Shown piece by piece: positions 24,881-37,400 of a stretch of 64,000 bases of DNA. Position numbers and translations under genes: made by a program. Position 1 is the stretch's first letter. Each line of letters begins with the position of its first letter. The notes below the pieces were generated by a model. That model did not search any database. It had not been told where the DNA came from and worked only from the letters and a program-made list of their open reading frames with translations. The DNA is from Mercenaria mercenaria (Eukaryota; Mollusca; Bivalvia; Venerida; Veneridae), in assembly GCF_021730395.1 (NCBI RefSeq), contig NC_069371.1, positions 69,346,001-69,410,000 on the forward strand, written 5' to 3'.

Positions 24881-25112
24881 TTTTAGCTTTTGATAGTGGC
24901 ATCCAGGCATTTGACAGTGGCATCCAGGAATTTGATAGTGCCATCCAGGCACTATAGTATTTAAGGCATTGACTGATACCTGGGTAGAACCATCGACCTT
25001 CCATAAACCAGCTAGATGGTTTCCTCACATAACAGAATTTTGCACCGAAAGCGAGGTTTCTCACAAAAGTGGCGAGGGCAAGTGATTGGAAGTCAGCGGC
25101 CTAAACCACTTG
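24881..25112 (-). mobile_element. Diverged tRNA-derived SINE with an internal ~25-bp triplication
   Basis: The right part (ACCTGGGTAGAACCATCGAC, CCAGCTAGATGGTTTCCTCAC, GTCAGCGGCCTAAACCACT) matches the body and the decayed inverted tRNA-like head of the SINE at 28.6 kb. The left end carries three copies of TTTGAYAGTGSCATCCAGG. Confidence 0.55.
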
Positions 25113-25461
25113 TTTAGAAGATTGTCGTGTCCATCCATCCATCTAGCCATCCATCCATCAGCAACATTTCAATATGAAAATGGCTGTCAAACTACTTTCT
25201 ATTAAATACCCCTGGATTATTTTCTTACTTTTCATTCATATCATTCACTTTGCCATTTTTATATCATCAAACAAAGAAAGAAGGACCCGCGGTAAGATCA
25301 TTACCAATCTTCATTGGATTGTCTGTTAAGTCACTAAGTGTCTACTCTGTTCTGTTTTCATTTCATTTGTTCTCACAAACAGACCCAATCAAACAGAGTC
25401 TGCTATTATTTAGCGTGCTTGCGTGCTGTGCTATCAATGACCCTTCTTCTAATTTTAGAAG

Positions 25462-28400
25462 ATGGCCTCGGACAGGAGGAAGACGGGCAAGAAAACAGAG
25501 TCTGCGAGGTATAAAATACATACATTGCTTATTCACTAACACTTTTAGGAAACACTAGAGATATAATGTAGAAAACCTTAATCTCATTTGATTTCTTTAT
25601 TGTTTAGATGTTAAATGCACTTTACATTACTTTTTTCTACTACGATTTTTAAATCATAACGTTGTCAAAAGATCTACAAAGTTTTTGTAATCTCCTAATG
25701 GAATACTATGAGTATGTTTATAAAACAGGGGAAATAAAAATGCATAAAGATAATAAAGATATACAATATTGGTTACATTTGCAACGATGCTCCAGAAAGT
25801 GAGCCTTGGAAATTATTTTGTAGAAGAAGGAATCCTGTAAATGTCCATAATTAAATCTACATAGAGTTTCTACGTTATAAAGTAATTTTCATGGAGACCA
25901 GTTAAGTATAAAATTCACATTTTTTTACCTGATCTTGATTTGCTTTTTTGTTATACTTATTTTTTCATTGGAATGTGAATGGTATATTATGTATGATACG
26001 TAAAATTAAAGGCACTGAACCCCCAGAGTTTGACTAAAGGTGATCTTCTTTTAAAATTGAAGTTTGGTCATATTATGAACAGAAGAACACGACTTTGTTA
26101 CATATAAAGCACTATGATTAAGGCAGTTTACTTCCGGTTACAAACAAAGGAATATTTAGTAAAATCAACAAATTCTTGTATGTTACCATATCATATAATC
26201 AGTTAGTAACTAAGTTTCAAAGGCTTCTGAAGAAATATAGCATCTGTATCTATTTTTTGTTTTCGAAGGATCTGGAGGTCAGTGCCTTTCAGGAAATTTA
26301 AAGTCTCCACAAGACGTCAGTCAAGACGTGCACTAGGGACAATTTTCGGGGCATTGATATTCGTTTCCGGCAGTATTTAATAACATTCGTTTTATTAATA
26401 GTCTTAAAGCTGTTAGCCCTATCTTAGTATACTTTGCTTAATTTCTGTACTCTGCACTACAAACAAAACCATTTGATTTAAAAATGCTGAAGGTAGTTGT
26501 ATGAAGACACTAATGCACAACTTTGGACTCCAACTAAAAAAGTCCTCTCTTTTAGAAAAAGAATTACATAACATTTGAACAATTGCCAAACAAGTCATTC
26601 AGTAAAATATATTTCAACCTAAAATGCCGATTTTATTCAATTTTGAGATTATATCACAAGTACTGCAAAATTATTATGCCATAAATCATATTAAAGATAT
26701 TTACAAAGCTATCCAACTACCTTAGCTGGCTGAATATTACAATCTAGCATTATTTCAATATTTCTGTAAATATCACGTCTTTATTTAGTTTTATTAGTAT
26801 ATGTTCCTTGCTTCTTGTATAACCACCCTCACTTAGATCCAGAAGAGGCCTGAGACAGGTTCCAGATAAAGGACAACCTAACGAGTACGATCACCTAAGA
26901 GATGATATCAATAAAACATGGACATCATGGGTGGAAAATAATACAAACACAAGGTAAATATGCTATTAGTAAAACATGGACATCATGGGTGGAAAATATT
27001 ACAAACACAAGGTAAATATACTACCAGCAAAACATGGACATCGTGGTGGAAAATAATACAAATACAAGGTAAATATGCTATTAGTAAAACATGGACATCA
27101 TTGGTGGAAAATATTACAAACACAAGGTAAATATGTTATCAATAAAACGTGAACATCATGGATGGAAATAATACAAACACAAGGTAAATATGTTATCAAT
27201 AAAACATGGACATCATGGGTGGAAAATAATACAGACACAAGGTAAATATGTTATCAGTAAAACATGGACATCATGGGTGGAAAATAACACAGACACAATG
27301 TGATAATAGTATCAATAAAACATGACATCATGGGTGGAAATACAAAAAAGTATTATGATATCAATTACAAACACAAGGTAATTACGTTATATTAAATCAT
27401 ATATCTTTTTGATGCCGCATGTCACCACATATAACACGCAGTGCACAGACCCAATGCTGACCTTAACTTTCCAGTCATTATAGAAAAACATAAACACGGT
27501 GTGAACAGTGATGGAAATGAAATATGAATAATGAAACCGCCCATTCCGGTAAACCTACATTTTTGTTAAATACATTGGATGGAATGGACTCTTTCACATC
27601 ATGTCATTCAGGTATGTAATCTATGACATGAGTACATTACAAAAGTGAATACATGTAATTAAAGGTATTCAACTGAGACACCATCTTTTAATACATACGA
27701 AGTGTGAAAATCCTAGCAATAAGAGTTTGTGTTAGCTCCGGATGAGAACGAAGAAAATGTTTGTTTATAAGAAAGCATTATTCTATTCTCAAACAAGAAT
27801 ACCACTGACTAAATCTAGCCCACTAATTAATTCAATAGTTACAAACCATCTGCTTATATTCACTTACAGATGATACGAGGAATAATATTGACACAATACT
27901 AATAAGTACGCTGCTTCTTTTCTGAATAACAAAATAATTAAACTATGAACAGTTAAATATTTAGTTATAGCTAGGATTCTTAAGGTACTGTATACTAACA
28001 TTTTCTTAATATTTATCAACCGCTTAATGCTTAGCTAATAGTAAATAAACATATGAAATTATAAACTCGTATTCTATCCACGGATTTATGTCATTAATTG
28101 ACAGCGAACTGAACAAGAATAGCAACGATGAATAATTGAACATCAGTTAAACCAATAAGATAAGAATGATGCACTTACGTACATTTCAGAGACTTGTGGA
28201 GAAGAATCGAACAGTCGGGACTTGACAATGCATTAAAGAAGCTTTCATCCTCCAGATCGGAACTGTGTGTTATATCAGGGTATGAAAATCACTTCTGGTC
28301 AACATTCTTTGTCCTATTGGCTATAGTTTTCCATAATCTCCATTTCTAAACAAATGTATTAGTCTTTGTATTTTTCAAATTATGAAATGTAACAGAGTAG

Positions 28401-31400
28401 AAGCGACTTAAGAAAAATAATAAATTCAAAATATGTATTTAGTCGGGCAAAAAAGGAACGTTAAAGTTTTGTTTGCTTGTCAAAATCGGCGCATTTTTTA
28501 TGAGCTGATCTGAGTAAACGTTCCATAGATGTTGACATATACCTAGTTTGCTGTATTATTTATTTATTTAGAGGGGTTTAACATGGCACCGACACAGTTA
28601 TAGGTAATACGGCGACATTCCAGCTTTGATGGTGAAGGAAAACCCCGGGTGCCCCTCCGTATATTATTTCATCGTGAGCGGGCACCTGGGTAGAGCCAAC
28701 GATTTGTTAGCCAGCTAGATAGCTTCGGATCCTTACATAAAGAATTCAACTCCCCGAGTGAGGCTCGAACCCACATCGGTGAAGGCAAATGATCTGAAGA
28801 CAGCGACCTTATCCACTCGGCCACGGAGGCCGCTAGGTTTGATTTAGGTGCATGCTAATACTATACAGCATACATTGCATTGCAGAGTTTCTTCTGACGA
28901 AGCTGAGCACATCAACTCAGTTATGGTGGAGTTCTGTGAAATGATAAACTGTATACGTCTGGCATTTGTGGAAAACGAAAAGGAAATATTTGACAGTGAC
29001 GAACGAGAAAAACAGTATGTACGTACCATCAAGCAAACATTAACACTTGGTAAAATTGTTTGTAATGATAGGTTCTTAAAAGTGTAGTCCCGTTACTACA
29101 TATATTTATGGAGTAAGTGATCTCAGATTCTACATTTACTTTCAGGTATTTGAAAATCACATGCCCAACCATACTTAAAGTTTGGACAAGCTACGGTATA
29201 TTTGCAGCAGACTTCGCAATGAAATTTGTTTCCAAGTAAGAGTTTTAGTAAGATACGTCGCTAACCATTACTCATGTAGTAAGCAAGTACTAGTTAAAGA
29301 TATTTAGTAGATTTTTCTTTTAAATTACTATCATATGCTTCGCAAGAAGACTAGCTAATCAAAGGCTTATCGATATTTGCACAAATTGACTTTTTTTAGA
29401 GAATTTTCAAATTCTTCACAGTTCTTTATAACATTTAGATAAAGACGACCATATACTCATATATGTATTTTTATTTATTTTAAAGTCTACATGTTTTGTT
29501 TTTGCTGACAGCGACTAGAAAAATGACTAGCGTTATGCATTTGATAAATGGCCTGTAGTTAGAAAAAAAATCGTATACTCGTAGAGTAATCATACCAAAT
29601 ACCTTTTATCTTTCAGAGGATGGTTGAATTCCTCTGAGCACCGAGATCTGCTGTCGTCAGTAACAGAAGTGGCCACAAGTAGTGTAAAACTGCTCATCAT
29701 GGCCGTCAACATGGACGACTATCATACTCTAGAGTGAATACTTATACCTTTATTATTTTACTATATATAATATTTACATTTGCATAACTTTAATATTTAA
29801 TGAAATAATCTAGCTTGCCTATGCATTTATATATGTCATTAACATTTGTATTATTACTAAAATTTGTGGCAACGCTGCAGAAAACATATATCACAAGAAA
29901 TAAAAAATGCTAAAAAATTATGATATTGTCTCAAATACACGTAATTCACGAATCTATATTCAACTCTCATCGCAAACGGAAAAACATTTTGAACAATTAT
30001 TGGATTACTTGCTTTAGTTGTGAAGTCTAATATGACTTCAGAAATGATGTAATATTGATGTGTGTCGACGTTCTATGTGTAAAAAATCATTTCAGTTGTT
30101 TTTTCTGTCTTATTTACCATGTTTTGCTGATTAGTCTAGATATAGGTATATGGGTAAAATAAAAGGGTAATTTATGCAGTATCTTGATCTGCAACGGTGT
30201 ATTCGGCTCTCGTGGATTTTGACAGGTCGGATCGTACTCGGTGTAAGCGCCCCTTAGAATTAAAGCTCCGGCCGAATACAACATTGCACATCAAGAAACT
30301 GCTATAATAACCGTATTGCAGTGTACGTCTAGGTGTATTTTGTCATGTCCAAGTCAGTACTATGTGGTTATAAATAGATCTATCAATGAATAGTGATCAC
30401 GGTTCATTGTCCTATGAACCATGTTTGAATGATTTTACAATTAAATATTTGAAAACAATAAAAAGTTTACAAAAATGATTTGCCAAATTAGACTATTTAT
30501 ATTCATTCTTTTACACAGCGAAACTGATGATCTACAAAAGGAAGCAATTCAAGAAACCCTTGCTGCGTCAAAAGAAACTGAAGAACTCTTTACAAACATT
30601 AATGCTCTTGGGTAAGATTGTTTATAGTTAATGGTTAGTCGGACTGTTAATGTCAGAATAAGAGTATCTTGTGTTCTTTATTAGATCTTAAACTTTTTTA
30701 TTTTGAAATACTTTGTCCGGTTTGTGGGTACCCTGCTAGTGCATTTCCTGATAATTCTTGTCGATCTAAAGAACAACAACGATTTCCTCCTAGTTCTTGT
30801 CAGTCACAACAATTCTTTTTCTTGTTGCATCTTCACTACATATAAGTGTACTTTGTTAAGAAAATTCCCTGCATTTAAAGTGTTTCTGCTTTTTATTTCA
30901 GTGATAAACACTCGGCTGTGGACAAATTGTCTGAGCTGTTAGGCTGGATGTTTTATGGAATAAATCATATATCAAATAAAGTAATCAAGGTTGGAGTAGA
31001 AGCCAGGTAAAACTTAAATCTGATACCACCGTCAAACCCAAGCATTTCCTATCTTCGTTTGTTGCAAATTATGAACAAGGCCAGTACCTCATTATATGAA
31101 GTATCCAGTTACAACATCAGATAATAAAAAGTCGCAGAGGTTCATAGTTTATTGTGTCCTCCTCAATGTTGTGATTTCAAGATTCCACATAACAATTGTA
31201 ACTTTTTACGCAGGCAGGTGAATTCTTCATCTTCTCTCTAAATGGGCTTACTGAAAATTTACACATCCCAAGAATTACATGTTATATTTGAAAATTGTTA
31301 CATGTTAAATTTTTTGAAATTTTCGATTTGTAAATCTATCACGTTTTCAGGTTGTACAAACTGCGGCTGTTCAACCTTCTTCTTTACCCTAAAAGCCATG

Positions 31401-34400
31401 ATCGAGTTGTAAGCATTATGCGAATTAGAATTAACACTTTTCATTACTTACAGTTATGCATTTATGTTTTGTGTTTTACAGAGCACCAGACAGTAGTTTT
31501 GACGATTATGATGCACTCATGGGAAGTATTGCTGAATTTTCAAAACAGATACAAACCAAATGGGGAGATCCACCGTATGTTTGCTGTATACATGTTCATC
31601 AATCATTTAGATTAAGTCCATTTGCTCAATTTGTTCTGTTTATGTTATCGTTTCTTGTTTAACATTAACAATAGACAATCAAGATTTCACAAAGTTTTGT
31701 TTTGATCTGTTTATAATATCATTGGAGAAGGAACCTCTTTGTTAAAGCCAGATTTGCTGAGTAAATTCTGCTATGTGTACAATGTACGTTTCACATGGTT
31801 ACACTATTGTGCCAGTTATGCTATTTCTCACTCCTTGTTTTACGCAGCAATAAATTATTGTTGATCAATGAATACACGACTCTAAAAACACATTACAATT
31901 TTGCTCATTAATTGAAATAAATGTATACGCGTGTCTGTGTCGTTCAGCTTTTGCAAATTATATTTCATACTCAATACTTGTAATGATAGAGTCAGTGTTC
32001 AATACCAGGCAAGGCGTATGTTCTCCGTTACAATTTGATATGAAATCAGTCGCCCTCCATTTCTGATTCAAGTGAGATGTCGGTAGTAGGTAAGTACTTG
32101 TACTGAATCCAGGAACACTGGTTATGATAATTGTGCACCCTTACATAACTGAAACAGTGTTGACAATCAGCGCTAACCCAAAATTTGAAATGAACAAACA
32201 CTAAGTACATGTTTTCACCGTTACAGCAAGGAAGAAGCCTCTCCTCCTCCACAACAAGTGCAGGAAAAGAAGCAAAGGTATGATAATATTTTATAATGAG
32301 CCATGTACTTTATCGTATCTTTTTAAACAACTGAACTTGCCGGGTCACGATATATCACCTTTTTAAAATATTTTCTTTTTCTATTTATATGATTTTTGTA
32401 AGGAACAGTTTATCGTGTAAGTCATTCATAGAATGCTACAAGCAAAACAAAAAGGCAAGGAAAACGTGCACAGAATTCATGCAGCTGTTGACTGTATTCT
32501 CGCATCTGTATTTTGGCGTCAAGCGAGTTAGATTTTTCTCCCTTACAAAATAAGGCACTTTAATTTTCTTTTCTTATTGACTGTCACAGCTAGCCTAGGT
32601 CATGTTGCATTAGCATATATAATGAAGAGGTCAACTCTTGTGCATACAATTATATTGTTTAGATATCATGTGACATGTTTCTACAGAATATAATGCCTTA
32701 TGTGGTTGTATTATCATGTTAATTGTAAAACTTTGCTCTACCAGTACATAGAAATATTTTCTAAGAAACTTGTATTTATTACTTTTCGCAGTAAAAAGAA
32801 AAAGTGGTCGAAAAATGTTCCACCAAGGTGAATGCATGTAGAATTTAGCGTAATGCATTAGGTCGCTTTTAATATTGTAGATAGTACCAGATTCTATAGA
32901 TGCATCCAGTTTATTATAAATAATCATGTTACTTTTGTTAGCAAGCTGTTAATATTATTTAATGCTATTATTTAAAGGCGCTTTTTGAAAGGATCGCAGG
33001 CACTGATACCACATAACTGTCATACGGTTCTTTTAAATAAAATCAAGAGATAATAGTATTGTTATACCAAAATTGTATTGTTGAAGTACTGCATTATTTA
33101 GAAACGTATAATATATGGCATAAACTAACGATAGCTGATATGTTACAGGAAAGAATACATACTTGTTAGTGTTGTTCAATACATAATATCATTTTGTTGA
33201 ATTTAATCACGCTGTATACGGCGTTTCTTTTATCCTTTCAATATTTTTGTAAAGTCAGTGTTTTATTAAAACCAGCGAATCGTTGTGGAATATTCATTCA
33301 GTCGTTCAGCATAGCTCATGTCTTAAAGAGTACTATTGTGCTGTCGTTGCTTGAAATCCCATCTCGATGGTGCTAAATTCTATAGTTATGAGCCATATAT
33401 GATAGAAATTTAGGTTTTAATATATATTTATGCTACAAAATACAATTATTTTGTTTGGACCCGCTTCTTCACCAACCCAGTAGATTCTTAATTTAGATAC
33501 ATGCAAAGTTAATAATGATATGTACTTTTGTTATATATACGTTTACTAGTACTACATAATACTTGTTTGAGTAAAATAACCGCCGTGCAAAATGTCGTTA
33601 TCTAATTGAATTGCTTAGTAAGGATATCAAAATAGAAGAGCCGCCTGAAGACAAAAAGACGAAGGAGAAATATCTGGATATTCTCCTCAAATACAATGAA
33701 GCCTATTGCAAGTTCGCCGACGAAGCCTGGAAATCGAAAAGGTAAAGTTAAATATTGTGTTATACTAAAATGCAGTCTCACGTTTTCAACATTAGTGACA
33801 CTTTCAGATTATGTTTTTCCGAATTATGACAAAACACCAGGTATTTTTCAACTGTGTCCAACAGTTAATTGGTAACATTTCTTTCTCATTGAGCAGTTCT
33901 CGATATTTCATAATAGGTATTTACATCAAGGTTACTGGTATTTCACTTTATTTGATGTTGTTGGGATTAACGTCACACCAACACGAGTCATATGATGACT
34001 TCTCAGTTTCTGGCGATGAAGGAAGACCCCTGGCTCCTTCATGTATTATTTCAAACACAGGCGATCATCCAAGTAGAACGAACAATACTCTGTGTGCCAG
34101 CTGAATGGCTTCCTCACATAAAACGCACCAAGCGTGTTTTCTCACATAAAACATTCAACGCACCAAGCATGTGTTTTTTTTTCCTTCGAAATTAATGAGC
34201 GACAAGTTATTCGAATTCGACGAACTTAACCACTCAGTCACGGAAGCTCTTCCCATCTGGTAGGTGGGGAATGAAAGCAAAATAGAGATGATATAATGTG
34301 AACGTTTAAGTTTTATTTTGAGCCATCTTGTGTTTATTTGAGAGGTCTGCTAGTATTAAGTAAGTATTACAATTACTTTCTAACAGGTTGCCAAGTATTA

Positions 34401-37400
34401 CAGGATCTGGAGGAGTTCAAATTAAATATAGAACAGAATGCTACAGTCAGATCGGGAAATTACGAGTTGACGCATGCGCAATGACTCAGAGAAAGGACCA
34501 GCTTGATAGCCTCGAACTGACAGACGACTATATATTACATTCGGATATTTTTGTTATAAGTAAGAGAATTGTTCGCTGATAAAAGCGGAATCCTTATGCT
34601 TCAAACGACCTGCACATTAATGATTTAGAATGCATGTTTTTGTGCGAATTTCTTATAAATATACTATTCTTAATTAAAGGATATTACAAAATATACCGAT
34701 GGGTCGTTAGCAGTTTTTTTCGAGGTTCACGTCAATGTAGTTATAATTTAGACGGTGCAGATGTATATGAAAAAAACAAAAAAAAAACACAAAAAACAAA
34801 AAACAACAACAACAACAACAACATTAAGTAAATGTTTGAAAATATCAGTTTCAAGAACTAAAGAGCATAACTTTGATTTCAATTTGCATGTTTACACTTA
34901 ATAATAACACATATTTGAAAACAAAGATACTTTCAACTAATTTTAAGACGTTGACAACATTTTCTATTTCAGGTCCTGATGCACTTGGTTGTACCCAGGA
35001 AGTTACAGTATACTTGCCACTGTTAGACTTTAAGCCTGAAGAAGGGGCGGAGATATATCTTAACTTGAAATCTGAAGGGAAATGGCAAGAAATAAAAAAT
35101 CCTGAAATTGTGAGTAATGTCTTATTGATTGTTCCTTCGTAATCTCGTAATACTCATCATTGTTGATGTGTAATAAATGTATTTGCTAGATTTATAAATG
35201 TTTATATTCAATGAATGGTTCACGAAACTCCAGTATTAATGTATGATTTATGTGTTGGGAATTGTGAATTGTATAGCACATTTTATTACCTCACATATAC
35301 AGATTAAATCAAAATTAGTCTGCAGTAGCTTTCCTTGGTTGCATTCTGTGCATCCAAATTAGAAGTTATTATACAGGATTGTGTGCCTTTAGGTGATATT
35401 GACCTACTAGGCTAGAACTGACCCTCGGACTATCCTGTTTTATAACCACAATATAGTAAAAGTACGAATCTACTGTTTTGTTGTAAATAGGATATCTATA
35501 TTCTCGCCTTTCGAGTGTTACAGACATTGAGTGTACACCGACTAGTTAGTTAAGGTGAAAAAACGTCTAAAAGGCTGATGGATCCAAAAATACAATACTA
35601 TGATGTTCAGTGTCATCGAACATTTAGACAACGCAAGGAAACATCAACAATATCTAAATGACTTTGACGTAATTTCCTACCAAACATTTGTTACTTATAC
35701 TTTATATGGCCGTAAATTTGTTTTTGTACTAGTCGTATTTAATGTTCCTAGATGCTTATTGTCATCAAACTGGGATTTTTGCGTATCCGGAAGCGTGCCA
35801 AATATCGCCGGATGTTTACCATATATTGATATTTGGCACGAAAAGTTACATAAGTTAGTGACATCGGTCTCATGCTTCTGATATACGATTAAAACTAAGT
35901 TCATATTTGTTGTTACAGTAACATATATAATAAAATGTTTTACTAAACATCCCAGAAACAGTCATTTCTCCGTTTATGGTTAATGCTGAAAATCCTAACC
36001 AAAACTGAGATCATGTGTATTAGATGTAGGGAAATTCAGTCTTCACATATACAATTATATATCTGTGTACTTTTATTTTTGTCCATAGGATTGTCTACTT
36101 CCTATAAATCTGAAGTTAAATCATTTTTTTCTCTATGTAGATATAACAGTTTAAGGCTAGAAGTTGGGAGTTCATTAATTCCACAGGTTGGTTAGATTGT
36201 CTGTATTTAAAATATTTCAAGCTTCTTTCTGAAAACCACTGGACAAGTGCTGGTCTGGAATAAACGAACACTATCACGCCACATGGCAAACGCTGTGTTA
36301 CTTAAATATTTCCAAAAAGAAGTGTAATGCTTGACGACTTTTAAACATTTCTACAGGTACAGGACGATGAGAAGAATTTTCTCGTGTTCAACACGATGTC
36401 ATGTGAAGCATTTACTGCCATGTCTTACTCCCCACCCGATTCAATCCCGGTAACTCCCAAGGGAGCTAACTATGTCTGTCCAGACAATGGTAAACTGGAA
36501 GTTATAATACCTGAAAACTGCTTCAACTCTGATATTACTATAGCAATCAAGGTAAGAATATTTAAAGCAGAAGTATTTGGAAAAGAAGTTTCATTTTTGA
36601 GACTTTTATTTAAGTCAGTATACGACTTTCATTGTCTCATTCTTCCTTGACGTCATGACACTCCATTTCATGATTTCAGTGAGGTTTCTTTCAAAATTTG
36701 ACTTTCAGCATCTCATTGAATATTAACAACTTCTTTGTTCATCTCATATTTCTAAGGAGGACAAGTGATCTTTTATCAACAGGTTTAAATTTTCAAATAA
36801 ATCTATGTTCTGGACATGTACCTGCATAAAGCCACACACGAAAATGCTAATATTGTATGTTAATTATTCAGGTTGAACAATTTAACAGAACTGAAGAAGA
36901 CAATATGCTTGCTGGTATTGTGAATGCCTCTGATGTTGTACATCTCGCCTACCTGAGTAAAGGACCAGAGATGAGCAAGCCTGTCACCATCAATCTGCCC
37001 TTATATGATGATGAGGATGACAAAGACACGGAACTGGTTGTAGCTAGATGTAATGAGACTGAAGTTCAGGTACAGTTGTCATTAAATTCACTTAGTAACA
37101 GTTGCTTCTGTATGATTTTTGTTTTCATGGCAATAATGTTTTCGTTATTATTCGGTTGTAACATACATGTATCTTCATGTATATTGTTGCAGGAAGGTCT
37201 AGACTTTTATGTCTTTAGGTTTCATAGAAACGATAAAGAATGTTTTTAAACTGCCTACTTACGCCGTAGCATACCAAATTATACAAAACGATGATGTTAC
37301 CATGTGCACGGTATATGTTTAACTGAAAAAAGAAACTTTTGAATTTACCTCAATAATCAAGCTTTGCGCATGAAAAGTTTCGTGTAAATGACACACAGTT

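Noticed and set aside
25250-25558. 102-codon plus-strand frame overlapping the first exon of the death-domain gene
   Set aside because: It is in a different frame from the exon that joins correctly to exon 2, and runs through the splice donor at 25509.
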